Shown piece by piece: positions 23,171-38,100 of a DNA stretch of 64,000 bases. A program made the position numbers and the translations under genes. Positions within the stretch are counted from its first letter, which is position 1; the number at the start of each line of letters is the position of its first letter. A model generated the notes under the pieces. That model ran no database searches. It worked only from the letters and a program-made list of their open reading frames with translations, and was not told the DNA's origin. The stretch is from Adiantum capillus-veneris (Eukaryota > Streptophyta > Polypodiopsida > Polypodiales > Pteridaceae): positions 65,890,370 to 65,954,369 of the forward strand of contig CM043952.1 of NCBI GenBank assembly GCA_014529385.2, in the 5' to 3' direction.

Positions 23171-26100
23171 TTCCGTTGCACACTCTGACATGGTATCAGA
23201 GCTTGCTTCTAGGCTGAGGATTTGCCATAGCCATCCCCCGGGAGGACGCGGCGGAGATTTCCATCGTGAAGACCTGCTCAGATCTACTAGCGTTTTTTTT
23301 GGGACCTGGCGTTTTTGCTTCAGCCCTAGCGTTTTGGGATCTGCACCCTCTTCTACTCCCTCTGCTAGCGCCCTCCCTCCCTCTACCTGATCACCACCTT
23401 CTGCACCAACGTTTTTCAGCCAGCATTGGCCTTGCGTTTTTTGTTGCAGGAGGGCCATCATCTGCTCTAGTGTTTTTCAACCAGCAGGATCTGCGTTTTT
23501 CAGCCCTATGCTCTTGCGTTTTTGGGCAGGACAGCCAGCAGATAGACCAGCGTTTTACCTCTACTTCAGCCTTTCCTCCTTGCCGATCTTGGACAGCCGG
23601 AGCCCCGCTCCTTGCCCCTTGGTCTTCCCGCCTAGAAGCTGTGAACTTGCCGGCGATTCTCCGACTTCTACCTTGCTTATTTTCAGCCTGTTTTTGGTGT
23701 ATTTACAGCCCTCACCTTACACTTTCGGCAGCCGGAGATTCCATCACTTGGTGTTTTGCTCAAACCCTTGCGTTCTCGCGGTGTTTCCAGCTCCCTTTTG
23801 CTGCGTTTTCAGGTTTTGGACAACACCTCTACTTTGCACATTTAGCATCCCTTCAGATTTTCCTTGCCTCTCCCGTCAAATACACCCTACTTCGCGGTCA
23901 TTTGGAGTTCTATCCGGCGCAATTATTCATCTCCTCTTCTCACCTTTGCTCCTTCTTCGACATTGAGACGTGGACTCAGATATAGGTTCTGGCACAACGG
24001 ACGGATCTCCCTCGACATTGCAGATCCTCCCTCCTCGAGGCTCTTTTGCCCTCGGGAAGATGCAAGAATTTGATTGGTATAGGTACTTATGTGGACGTGG
24101 CTTGTGTTTTCCATTGCTACTTCTTCCTCAGTAACCCTCCCTCCCTCTCCCTTGACTGTTGTCTCTCTATTTGGGATTGCCCTATCCACTTCCTTCATTG
24201 GTTCTCTGTATGATAGACCCGTGCCTCTTGGCACGTCAGACACTTCTTTTGGACATGTTCTGCTAGATGTGAGTATCCTTTGGCATTTGGATGCTTGCAG
24301 GGTCTCTTCTAGCACACTACTTCATGGTGGCTCTTTTGCCTTGCCTCTACTTAGTAGAGCCTCTTCCTTGCTTCTGATTGGTTTTGTGGCTCCTCCACTT
24401 GCAGTTTGGATGTACCTATGCACTACTTACATGGTGAAGACCTCCTGGATGTTCCTTGCTTTGCTGGTCAACTCCGAGGCTATGACTTCTAAACACCGGT
24501 CATTCTTCCCGATGCATCCTCTTAGCTGTCCTTTACCTCACCACACTCCATTACTTTCCCAAGGGGGGGAGTTCTCCCATGTCGTGTGTCTTCACAACTT
24601 GCACTTGCAGACTCTCTTGGATATTTTGTCCAGACCCAGATGGTGGATGTGCTCCCACACGTTGACTTTTCCCAAGATCTCCTCGAACTCTTTTGTTCGA
24701 TATTGTGTGTCGGCCATGGAACGACAGATCATATTGCAGCTTAAAAGAATGTTATGGTCAGTTGTATCAATTCCTTATCATCACGAGCTGGATGACATGA
24801 AGGAACAATATACTACTGATGAAGATTTTGCAAGGATCTTTGAACAGTTGCAAGAGGGGCAACATCATGAGCACTACCTCCTCAGAGATGATTTTATGAT
24901 GATGCATCGCAAACTTTGTGTCACAAGGCCATTGCGACATAACGTCATGGTATAAAATCATGTCCCACCGTATGCAGGGCATCGTGGTATTGACGCAACA
25001 ATTAAAGCGGTAGAGACATTCTTCTATAGGTCTACCTTGACGAGAGATGTGGATGCCTTTGTGCGAGCATGCCTGATTTGCCAAAAGGTCAAGTTGACCC
25101 GCAAAAGGCACCAAAGATGTTACAACCACTCCTGATTCCCAATAAGCCATGGGAAAGCATTGATATGGATTTTATCTTTGATCTTCCAAGAACCCCAATT
25201 GGGAACGATGGTATATGGACCATTATTTGCAGGTTCAGCAAGCAGGCCCACTTTATCCTTGTCAGGAAGAAGATAAAATTTGATCAGATGGCACGCTTGT
25301 TCATGTACAATGTGTTTAAGTACCATGGTATGCCACAATCGATTGTCAGTGATCGTGATCCTCGCATGACAATTGTTTGAGAACATGGGCACTATGCTCA
25401 AGTTATCGTCTTCGTTTGATCCACAAACTGATGGACAGTCAGAAGAGGCTAATTCTACTGTCTTGGATCTGCTGAAGAGGCTAGTTCTACTGTCTTGGAT
25501 CTATTGGCAAGTGGGAACAGTATTTGCGTATGCTTGAGTATGCATGCATTTGTTGACTAGCAAGGCACCTTTTGAGATTGTTGAAGGCAGCAAAAAGGTT
25601 CTTCTCATTTTGCATACAAAGGACAAGATCTTTGAGGCAGATCAATATGTTGAGAACATGGATGAAATGTAAGAGAAAATTAAAGTTGCCTTGGAGAAGA
25701 CTCAGGCAAAGCAGAAAAAGGCTGCCGATCGTCACCGTCGTGAATTGCTGTTGTCACTTGGTGATTCGGTTCTATTAAGGTTTGAGAAGGCAAGGTTAAA
25801 GCAGATGAAGGGCAAGGAACGGGTGTTTCCTAAGCTCAGCATGCGTTACTATGGGCCTTCTCAAGTGCTTGATAAGATCAGCGATGTGGCTTACAGGCTG
25901 AAATTGCCTGATACGTGGAAGATTCATAATGCGTTTCACAGGAGTCTCCTAAGACCCTTCGTGTGTGATGTGCCAGAAGATATGCCAGATGAGGATCAAC
26001 CAGAAGTTGAGGAACTTGATGAGATCTTGATACCTGAGGAAGTTTTGGCACATAAGGACAGAAAAGTTACAAGGACAGATTGCAAGATGCTACTTGGTGA

Positions 26101-29100
26101 AGTTCAAGAACTATCCACCTATGGGTGCAAAGTGGATGGAAGAGCATGAATTGTCAGAGTCACGAAATGTATTGCAGCTTTACCTTGAAGCCTTTGGGTT
26201 ACAGCCTACTTATGCCCCAACCCAACGTGTGCAAAGGAGGGGTAATGATAGAGCTGGCACTTCAAATGTATATATGAATTTGGTGTAATAGATGGAAATG
26301 ACAAAAGTATGAAGGTCTCATTAAGTCATTTGTATCTATGTGTTAAGACCTTTCTTGCGGATACATGCGATGATAAAAGAGTGCTAACAACACAAGATCC
26401 TCAGTGGCATGTATTCATGGTATATTAATCGAGGACGTTCGCGATTTCAAGAGGGAGGTATGTCACGAGGATGTGGCAACTGCTAACCACAGTTGTTGGT
26501 TTCTTTCGAATGATTTTTGTTTAATTTTTGAGCCCCTCTTTTTGAAGTTGCAAATGGTTGGACATTGTATGGCCAATGTGAATGGTAGTTTCACCCGCAG
26601 ACAGGAAGTTGGTCGGCAATGAAACTCGTATAGTAAGAGGATGTCTAGGCTCAGTTCAAGATCATGTAGGTCCTCCCGTCGCACTTTGCAAGTTGGTGGA
26701 TACTAGGAAGTGAACTCAATAGGCTAGATTGACCAGAGCTTATGCAGCACTGGGGTGATTGGAGAGGATGTGTTCCCAGGTTCAGTTTCAAGAACCTCAA
26801 ACAAAGCTCTAGCATTTTGACACTCTGGTGGCTTCAGCTATGCTATACGGAGTTCAAATATGGGTACCCTCAGTGGATAACCATGGCAGATCTGGTAGCA
26901 CTGATGGATGGAGAGGTATGGAGAGGCCTCTATGATCTCTCGGATGATTAGAGCCAAGGCTTCAGTACAACATGAGATTATTCCAGCTGAGTTGGCCGCA
27001 CCTCCTCTGGTGGTCGAGGCACTTACTCCATCAGTCTCCTTTACACACCGTTTATGGGACCTCCCCAAAGACAAATATATTATATGCCCGGCTAGCCCTT
27101 GAGTCCTCCCGACAGCTACCGCAGCAGGGGGATACAGCCTGCTGGCATGGACAGATGACATCATGGTTTCATATACATGGACAGATTGCCCGCCTTCTAG
27201 TACTCTCTAGATGCACCCTCTTTGACTCTCGCAGGGACAGAGATCACTAGACTCATCTGCCAGGACTTGATTCAGCTAGATATCAAGAGGACCTCGATAC
27301 AGCTTCACAAAGGAGGAGATTGATGCCATGATGAAATGACCCATTGATAGTACTTACAGTGACAGCCTACTCAGAAGATCAAGATTTGGAGATACACTAA
27401 ACCCCAAAATAAGATGCCGCCCTTGGAGATGTTGACACAAACTGGTGCAGCTTATAGGACGAACAATAATATAAAAAACTTTTGCTGTGTGTTACGACAT
27501 TTAAAAACTCCACTACCTGTGAGAAAGCACTTTTTTTTGCTGACCCCATCTTCACAGATGAACCACCTTTCAATGCTCGTTCCTAGGCATATCAGAACAA
27601 AAGACTTGAGTTAAAAAAAGTTACTAGTCCATTGTGCACACCTGCATGCACTGGCTGACTTTCTCAATCAAGTCTAGACAATGCACAGAATGAGTTCAAA
27701 AAAGTTACTAGGTCATTATGCACACCTGCATGCACTGGCTAACTTTCTCAATCAAGTCCTCCTCCTTGATTTGCATTACATCAGTTTCCTCTGCCAGCTT
27801 AGTCTGAACAATGAATATTAAAGACAAATCTCTTACAGCCAATTCTACTCTTCAAATCTAAAGTGACCCATTCTCATTAGGTGAAACGTGTTCAGAAGAT
27901 GGTTAAAATATGGAAACCGAAACATTTTAGAACAATAGAACAAATTAGATAAATCTTAAGTTTAAACATGGAGTTCAAAATGGGGATACCCTCGTCTCTT
28001 CGAGGTTATGCTGAACGCAATCATAGAAGGCCTGTTTGTCATCTTTATTGACAAATTCATGTAATGCTACATCAAGATCGTTGACAGGTAAAATCTCCAT
28101 TTTCTGCAAACCAGATCCAATCTCTCGAGCCGTTAGGTATCTTCAGTTGAAGATGATAATTGGATATATCAGCAACCAATTTTTTGTGCATGCTTGAGTG
28201 CATAAAAACCATGGTTTAGCACACCAACAATCATAATTACCAGATTGCTCTCAGCAACTAGTGCTTCAATATTTTGCTGATTTAGCTCCTCTGGCCTAAG
28301 AAGCTCTTTTTCTTGCTCTTTATCTGAATGAAAACCATTCCCAGTCAGTAAATAACTTCAAAGTTTCCCCGTGAAATGTTAAAGCAACAAGAAGAAATTT
28401 CAACAATAAATCTTCTTGTGATGGTCACAAGGGATAGCTCTTGACAAGAGAATCGAGCAAAGCAGAAAAATGACTTGCTATTCACAGAATCCATTTGCAA
28501 TTTATGCAGCTTCAATAAAATTTACCATTCTCCATTCACACACTAGATAGGTATGGTAGGATCCTGTTTTTACCATATTGGCGTTCTAATTTGAGCAATT
28601 TATGCAGCTTCAACAACAATCAAGAAAATTTAGCATTCTCCATTCACACACTAGATAGGTAAGGTAGGATCCATATTGGCGTTCTAAGCAGCAATTGACT
28701 ACATGATGACCATCTCAGCAGCAGCAAGGGATCTCCTCAGATCTTCACTTCCAAAAGAGCAACAAATCGTTCAAATGTTTGCTTAAGAACTTTGCTTTTC
28801 CGAACAGTTAGGTTGATTGTCGCACAAACACACATTTTTTTAATTAAATATTTCTGTTCTAGCACAAAGACACATTTCTTAAATTGAATATTTCTGTTTT
28901 AGCACTCGTTTTCCAGGAGGAGTTTTTGAAAAGTATATCTGGTTGTTTGGTGAAGTCTCTTCATCTTTATCACATTATATGCCCTTCTTCACTTGGGTTA
29001 GATGTTTTGGACAGTTTGGAGATCTCGTAATATCCACATGTTTCAACAAGGTTTACTGGCACATGAGAGCGCGCACACACAACAGATGGACAAACATGTT

Positions 29101-32100
29101 ACAGGATGGATTCTGCAAGCAAAAGACCTAAAAAACAAAAAGATTTTACAGTACCAGTCGCTGCATGTCTTCTCTTCGCTGCCTTTGTGAATATTAGTAT
29201 GTCATGAGGGTTGGCAACCTAAAAAATGATGCAAAACCACCTTCACAACAAAATCCCAAAGAAAGATGAGAAAGGAAACTCCAGAAGAAAAGCCAAAATT
29301 AACCTTTCCTACAAACTTCTGCCCAAAACGTTGCGGATTGATTGTTGAATATCCAGTGTAGTCTACCTGTATAGACAAGAAAATGAAGGAATCCACAAAC
29401 TCATGAGATCATTTTCTTCCACATTACATAGCAATGAAGCTTAGTACGAACCTTAATGCGGATCAATGGAAGCTTCAATTCAGGGCGGCTGATACCCTTC
29501 CCATTTGCACGAACAATCAATTCATGTACCTGTAAGTTCCAGAAATGCTATTCAAAGGAGACGAAACTTTCATAAAACTAAAAATTCAATCCCCACATCA
29601 AGGCCCAAGTGAAGATTTTGCAATTTTAAAGAGGAGGACATCGCAAAGGGCACTACCAATTTGCTCAGATGATCAAGAACAGCTTCTGGATCATTTGGAT
29701 CAAGGTCAGACTCATTTTGTAGAGAAACCTTGCAACAGAACAAGAACATGAAAATTCATGCTTCAACTTAGCACCCTCAAATGTAGATTCAATCTCAAAT
29801 AACAGTTTACTCACATCTGCAAACTCAAATGCCCTGACTGAGTTCAAGGGTATTTTTGTAGGCCGATATTGGCTTCCCTGCATCTAAATTCAATCAGACA
29901 GGACACAAGCAAGGACAAGACATCCACAGCATAAGAATGTCTGAGGGAATACAAACCTTGAGCACAAAACCTGCAATAGGTGAAAATTCACTTTTGTGCT
30001 TGAGGCAACCAAAACCCAACAAACATGAACATTAAGAGTCACTTGAGGAAAGGAGGTCTGTTGAAGTATGCAATGCCCTTTTGTAAGAAGAGATTGAACG
30101 CATAGAAGTGATGGTCCAGTGAAAGATTGAATTAAGAGGTCCAATTGTGTTAAAATAGAGTCGAAGTTGACATCAAGGAAAAAAGGTGATAAACAAGAAA
30201 TTCTATTTCAATGCAAAAGTTGCATGCTTTGAGGCATCCAATTTCTAGCGCTTGTGTCTTTCATTCGCACTCCCCCTCTCTCACTCTTAATTTATCTTCA
30301 CAACATGAAGCAGTCTGCTTGTGAGCTGCAAGGCCACATAGCCAAGCTTCACCCAATTGAGGTATTGCAGTCAGCTTCATACCCTCGCTTTGCTCTCAGT
30401 TTTGGATACAGCAAGAGCTACAATATTGGATCTGCCTTTTCACACCCGGCATCTCTGCTAGCACCAGCCACAGCAATATTCGGATCCGCCTCCGCAGTGG
30501 CAAAGCTTGCAATAACAAAGCACGTAAACAAGTGCAGCAGAGAAAATTACAATTAAGCCAAATAAGCCCGATTCCGGTACATAAGCAAAGACAGAAAGTA
30601 GAGGTTCAAGGATTGTTTCCCTCTCTTACAACATGTGACTATGTTGCAGGTTCAATAAACATGACTTGGGACATTAGTTGCCATGGCATTGGCAGTTTGC
30701 ACATGGGCTTGAAGCAAGTAAGATTAGTACCTAGTTCTAATAAAAAGGTGCAGCCTACACTACCTACTAGGTGGTTGCATGGAAGAATCTAATCTACAGA
30801 ACATCGCCCCCCTGCTGGTGATGACATCACACGTCTACTGCAGCAGGAACCAGCTTTAACTCAACAATATTATTTGGCAGCCCCGCATGTGCATATTCCT
30901 GCCAATCTTTGGCAAGAGTAACCTTGTTGAAGCGAGGGCACCTATTCCACGGCCAACTGCAAAGCCTCTAGCACCATAATGCTTGCTGTGCCAACCATAA
31001 TGCTTGCTGTGCCAAGTGTGCAGGGTCATCACTGGCACAAGGATATGCAAGTGTTGCAACATAATTCAAGAAGAATGCCTACTCAAGAGGTTGTTTACAA
31101 TCCTGGTGTTCTCACACACACACACACACACTCTTTTCAACGCATGTAAAATACTGTGCATTTGGCACCGTTTGCTACACAACTACAAGTGCAAGAGTAA
31201 GACTGCCCTAATGGCACCATCAATCACAAACTACACCATTAAAAAGAATTCACAACAAGGGGTTTCAAACCAAGGAACACAGATGCGACACACCAAAGGA
31301 TGAACTTACTTTTCCAAGTACACAAGAGTGGATCAAAAAAAATGAACAAGCACTCAAATGATTTAAATTTAGTATTTAGCCTCATTCATACCATCTGCAC
31401 AAGATGCATGTGAAGGAGTAAACACAATCTTTGGTGGAAAAGTAAACAAACAAAGGATTTATTATGAAAATAACTTTACGGCGTCAAGCATGAATTCAAG
31501 GACTCAATGATTTAAATCTAGTATCTAGCCTCATTCATACCATCAGTAGAAGATGCATGTGAAGGAGTAAACACGATCTTTTGTGGAGAAGTGAAAAAAC
31601 AAAGGATTCATTATGAAAATAACTTTGCGGCGTCATGCATGAATTCAAGGACTCACATGCTCAGCATGCATAGAAGATGAAATCCATCAGTAACATCAAT
31701 GTATACATTGTACTATGTGGTGGGCTCTTGCAGGAACTAGAGCCATGTTCCTATTTGCAGGCTCAAGAGCTAGATTAGGCCTTTGATGGAGACCTAGGTT
31801 TTCCATTCATGGGTCGCTATTTCATTCTCATTAGTATCATGCACAAGCTCAATCAACACCCAGAAGGACCAGCTTGAAGGACACCACATTTGTAGGTGGT
31901 CAATTGCCATCAAGGATTGCATCCCAACAACATTCGTACAGGATGCCACTCTGCTTGCCAAATACATGAGCATGACTAGGTTCTCGACTAGCTTTCACTG
32001 GATGGCAGGTAAGTGCAATGATTGCTAATAATGTGCAAAATACTTGTCAATTAAAATATGATGATGCCAATATTGTTCTCTAGATGCAAGTCAAAGCTAA

Positions 32101-35100
32101 AGAATTGAGAGTTGTAGATGGCTTTTGAATTTTAGGTTTCTTGTAAGTTGGGATATAAATCTATAAAGGACACATTGTTAAACATGCCGAATCCAACACT
32201 TGGAAGCATGCATCTCATCACTATGTCTTAAGGAAGAAGGAATTTAAGTGCAAGAAAGTGTGACTTCTTACAAGAGATTGAATTAAAAAACTGTGAACCA
32301 CAGGAATTGAGTCCTCCAGAGTGAGTCAATAGTGCAAGCAATCCACACTTACAATGCCCCATGATTTATCGAGGGATGTAGTCACTTAGACTGTCACACA
32401 CTGCTGACGTGTCAAGCCACTGAAGAACGGAGCCAACCTGCACATCCCGGCCAAGGGGGGCCTAACCCTAAGTGAAGAAGCCAAAGCAGTAGAAGAAGTT
32501 TTACCAACTTGCAAAGTCTTGCCGAATGGCCTATTTTTAAAGAAGAGTTCCCGCCAACTTATGGGGCCACGTCCGTCGATGATAGGGCCCAAATGACATA
32601 AAAGCATTAAAATAAGGTTGGACCCTCACACACACAAAAAAGCGTAATAACTGATGACGTGGCAACCAATACGGACGCGCGCGTTTTACGCTGATGACAT
32701 GGCAGGCTGTATGGATTTTCACGAATTGCGCTGCTGACGTGGCAGTTGTACAGCAGGTTTGGATGTTCCCTAGAAATCACCAGTGATAGGGTCAATCACT
32801 TTGTTAACGAAATTATTTCAACCTTGCTCGCCAACTATAAGATTTTTCATCGTAAGTCTTGCTCTTATTACCCTAGAGAAAATGGGCAGGCCGAGAGCAC
32901 CAACAAGGTTCTGATAGCCCTTCTGCGGAAAACATCTCATCTCCATCCGGCATCTTGGGCTCAAGGTATCCACGGCACCCTTTGGGCATACCGAACTTCC
33001 TTCAAAGCTACAACCAATCACACCCCATTTCAGTTAGCCTTTGGTTTGGAAGCAATAGCTCCCTTCAAATTCAACTTAGGATCTCCGCGAGTGGGTAGTC
33101 TGCGTGCCGAAGGGGGTTTGAAGTCTACCTCTCTCTCTCGTCTCACCCTATTGGAAGAATGCCGCCGTTTGGCTCCTCAGGTTCTTGAAGTAGAGCAACT
33201 TCGTCGCAAGGCGTGGCATGATCGCCATCTTTGTAAGCCAAAAATAATGACAGGATGACTGGTGTTACTGTACCAAGCTAGATATCAGAAAAAAGCAAAG
33301 AAAATGGTCCCAGCTTGGCAAGGACCATTCATAGTACAAGAGATTCTACCTCAGGGGACAATACAGTTAGTGACTCTGGAAGGTATTTCCTTACCATTGG
33401 TGAATGGCTCCATGATTACATGCTACTACCCTTCGCCATAGCCTGGAGTCATTGTCTCTTCTATGCAGTCATTGTCTCTTCTACTAAGGTGCCTTCCGTT
33501 GTGTCCTGACCAGTTTTGTGCCCTACCTTTTCACCTCACTTCTATGACTTTCCGGTCTCAGAGTCCTTCCCCACCTTCAACGCTGTTCTTTCCGACTATG
33601 TTCCAGTTTCCATGGATTGCTCATCTTAAACATTGTTCTTCCGACCTATGTCTGTCTGTCTGTCTTCCGGTTCGCTTTTTTTCATCACTCCTATGTCTAC
33701 TTCATAAAATTCTTTTATAAAGAATTCTTCTCTTGGGTCAACTGAAGGAGTCTGCAGCCTTTCCTTTCCTCAGATTCTTGGATTCTATTCACTGTCTTTC
33801 TCCTACTTTAATTTGCAGAGTGTGACTGTGTAATATTTACAGCTATTGAGCTGATCAATTTTTGGATACAAATAATCTACACATCTTTCGTTGCAAATCT
33901 CTTCCAGCCAAACGTTCCATCACAATTTCCCGGCCCCTACCTCCCCTATCTAGCAACTAATTCCTTTACACCTACATAACCCAGCTCGCCCTCCTTCCTA
34001 ATTCGCCCCTCCCTTCTAGAGTCCTTCCCCTCACAACTCGCCCCCTCCCCTTTCCCAACTCGACCCTCTCCCAACTCACCCCGCCCCCAATTCGTCCCCC
34101 TCTCTCCCAACTCGCCCCCTCCCCTTTCCCAACTCGCCCCTCCCCCTCCCCAATTCGTCCCCCCTCTCTCCCACCTCGCCCCCTATCTGTAGTAGGGTTA
34201 CAGTGTCACTTCACAGGGCAGACAGTTGGACAGTTGGCTACACTGGGTCTGACTCACACTGGACGGACCCTCTGGACGGACCTCTGGTCTAGGGAGTGAC
34301 ACGTGGCAGGGTACCTACCGACGGTGGTCTAGTGGACCTCGTGGCCAGGTCACCACATGGCTGACATTATGAGCCGTTGGTGGCTCTTTATGGTGGTACA
34401 TATGAGTAGTAGCGGTTGGTGATGTTATCATCTTCTTCACCTTTGATCTTGTACGTAGTCGTCTAGAGCGAGTCTTACACAGAGCACTGCTTCACCATCC
34501 CTGCACATCTGAGCCTCGACACCCCATTTGTACCTGTGAGTCCTGGGCTGGAGCTGAGTGTGCTGCCACGCCAGAGTCTGTACATGGTTCTTTATGGTTC
34601 TTTGAGCGAGTCGAGTCCACATGTTCTGGTCCACTGTTGTGACTCTGTTGTTATCCATTGTTTCTGTGTTTCATTCTTTTTGAGAGAGTTTCCATTTGTT
34701 GGAGTGAGATTGTCACGCACATTGCACTGAGGGGCACCCACACTGTAGAGAGCACGACACATTATCCGCGCTACAGGTGCTCTCATTTTGGCGATCACGG
34801 TGGGACCTCAACTGAAATCTCACTCTGTGAGGTGCAAATCTTGAAGGTGCAAATCTTGAAGCTAGTTAGGTTTATCTAGCTTCGCCTACCTTCGCCAACC
34901 TTGCCTTGCACTGTTCTCCTCTCGCCTAGTCCAACTAGTCTAGTCTCCTCTCGCCTGGTCCAACTGGTCTAGTCCTCTCTCGCCCTGGTCCAACCTGTCC
35001 TCGTCCCTGGTCTAGACCTCCTTGACCATGGTCTAGTCCTCCTCGTCCTTGGTCTCGTCCCTGGTCCAGTCGGGTCTAGTCACTTACCTAGTCTGGTCTG

Positions 35101-38100
35101 GTCTGGTGGAGTCTAGACCTGTCACAAGTTTTCTTGCCCCAAGCGTGGTTGGACTGGTGGTCACTGCATGACACATACAAGGAGGTCAGTCGAGCGTCAA
35201 AGCTCACTATTGAGCCCTCTGATGTACTATCACAGAAGACGACCTTTGACACCTTGTAGAAATCCTTCAACCTCATCACCTATACCTCCACATATCACAT
35301 CACCCATTCCTTCATCAGGTTCCCCATCTTCCCGATCACCTTCTCTAGTAAAGCTCTCTCCTATTTTGATACAGCAAGCTATAGAGCAACAGGGTCAGCA
35401 AGGAATCATGGAGCCACTAGCTAGTGTTTTGGCCAAGGTAAACATCAAGTTCCCTACCTTCAAAGGGCTTTCTTTAGAAGATGCTGACGACCATGCAAGA
35501 AGATTTGTATCTCTCTGTAGAGGACGTGGTCTTAACAGGGAAGATGCTTATCTGGTACTTTTTCCATCCACCTTGGACGGCTTAGCAGACAAATGGTACA
35601 ACCAGTTTGCAGAGAATCATTTTGCAACTTGGGCAGACTTAAGACAACAATTCTGTGCAGCTTTCAGGCCGGGCGACTACCAAGAGAAAGTGTTGGATGA
35701 GTTGGCCAACATGGTGCTCCAACCAGAGGAGACTTTTGCGGAGCTTATGACCAAAACCAAGTCTCTGGTTGCCAAGCTTCCCCAGCAACCTGGTGAATTC
35801 ATGGTTAAGAAGTGGGTGGAGAAGGCGCTTCCAAAAACCTCTCAGCAAAAACTCCGGGAGAGCCTCCGACCTGACGCCACTCTGGAGGAATTCATCGCAG
35901 CTGCTACTAGAATAGAGGGGGCTAGGAAGCTGTTCAACAACTCTCCTCACATAGATACTCCCTCTGTGTTCTCAGAAGGTGGTCCTGCTGATCCTTTGAC
36001 TTCCTTGCGCAGGAAACTGGAAGCCCTAAAGTTACAGCGAGCTCTTCAAGAGGAGAGGTCCTTCTCTCTTAGACAAGAGAAGCCTCCAAATCATGAGGCA
36101 TTGGAACAGATTAAGCGCGAGCTAGAAGAGCTCAAGTGTCAGCAAGAGACTAAGGCTACGGTTTGGTGTAGCTCATGCCGCTCTCCAGGGCACCCTCCAC
36201 AGGAATGCCCCCTTCGGGTTTACTGCCACTTCTGTGAAAAATCTGGACATGATGACAAGGATTGTTACTACCTAAAGGGATTGCACAAAATACAGCAAAG
36301 TCTTGGTCCTTCTCTCCAACAAGGGTTAGCACCATCATCCAACATGGTTTCCCACTACGGCCATCCCAACTACATGCCACCTTTGCTCAATACCCCTGCT
36401 GTCCAAGGTATGTAAAGTACTTTCCCGACTCAGTTTTTATAATGCTAATGCCACCTCAACCCCTCAGAGCTTCTACACTTCAGCCTCCAACTCCATGCAA
36501 CAACCACCTCGTCCCCCGTTTCGTCCTTCCAATCGGCCCATACTCTGCTACAGATGCAGAGAGTATGGGCATTATCAGAGCAAATGCCCTCTGCCAAAAG
36601 GCTCTTCTCCGTGCCAACTTTGCCCTGAGGCTCAGGATCACTACACTAAGGATTGTCCAAAACAACTCGCCTCTACCTCTGCGAGCCCAAGTCAGAGCCA
36701 ACCTGAATTCACCTTTCCCAAGATCAATTTGATAGCAGTTAGTACCAACCCCAAGCCACCCCTTTCTGCCCATATGATTGCCTCTCAAGACAAGTTGCAG
36801 CTGGTGTCCTCACACAAGCTCAGAGGGCAGCCCTCGGCCTCAATCTTCCAGCAGGTACAGCCCTTTCCTCCCCAATGCCTACACCTCCTCCAGCAGCTGA
36901 CATGCCATCCCCTAGTGCTAAGAAAGGATCTTTTACTATGCTCTCCGATATTGATGGGGCTTTCTTAGAAGCAGTTGCTGACTTACCAAAGATCAAAGCA
37001 CCAGAGGAACAACAACAGGTAGAAAAAGCGAAGCAGTTGCTGACTTACCAAAGATCAAAGCACCAGAGGAACAACAACAGGTAGAAAAAGCGAAGCATAC
37101 AGCAGAGATAGTCTTGAAGAACACTTTCCAACAAGTGTCCCACTATGACATGTTGCGGCTAGATGCAAGTTTCAGAAGTGACACCCTTGCAGTTATTCAG
37201 TCACTTTACCCTAGAGCAGGTCCTAGTGGCGGGCACCTCCCAGTGCGACCGTCAGAGTCCTATATGATATCCAATCCTGCTGCTCCACTCACTGATTATA
37301 GAAGCCCTCGCCTGACAGTGTCCATTTTGGGTCGACAATTCTCAGGAGTGATAGTGGATGGTGGATCTGGCATCAACCTGATGCCCGAGTTCACTATGTT
37401 AGCTCTAGGTTTACAACCTACTCGCCCTGCTCCCTTCACAGTTACATTGGCCGACCAGCGGACAGTCTACCCAGTGGGCATAGTGGACAATGTGCCTCTG
37501 CAAGTACAAGACTTTACTTTTAACTTGGATTTTGTTGTGGTTCGTCATCCCCAGGTTGAGGGCGGATTTCCTTTGCTCATTGGAAGACCATGGCTGCGAC
37601 ACACTAAAGCACTTCATGATTGGGGAAACGACGCTATGTGGATACATACTTCTGGCTCCTCGATGCAACCCATTCTCTTAGAAGGTGGTATGGATCCCGT
37701 GGTGCAGCAAGTTTCTTTGTCAATGGAAACCAAACCTGAACAAGAACAGCCTACTACACCTGAAGGGTCAGATGAAGATCTGTTGGAGTGGTTAGAGGCT
37801 ACCAAATCTATGCCTTGTTATGGAGTCTCTATTCACTCTTTGCATGAAGATACACCCTCTTCAAATGGTGCCACAGTAACTACACCAAATGAGCCACCTG
37901 AGCCTATGAAGAAGTATAGAAGCAATAAGAAATCTCCTCTACAAACACCTTTGGTGTCTGCTTCTCCGACCAGAACAAAGCTCTCCTTTGTGTATAGCAA
38001 ACTCCCTTCACAAAGCTCGTCCTGCAAGATGAATTCTAAGATCACGATCGCTGTATTGCTCATGGTAGCTGCGTGCTCATTATTTGCACCTATCTACCCT

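Larger units (their letters stand above)
22838..23190 (+). mobile_element. Ty1/copia-type LTR (353 bp)
   Basis: Begins TGTTGGACAGGG and ends CACTCTGACA, directly followed by an initiator tRNA-Met PBS. It carries a TATA box (about 22994-23003), a CT-rich region downstream and a TC microsatellite (23103-23167) inside the LTR. No 3' LTR was found, so only the 5' portion of the element is present. Assignment to copia rests on LTR size, start/end and PBS; no gag or pol confirms it. Confidence 0.75.
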
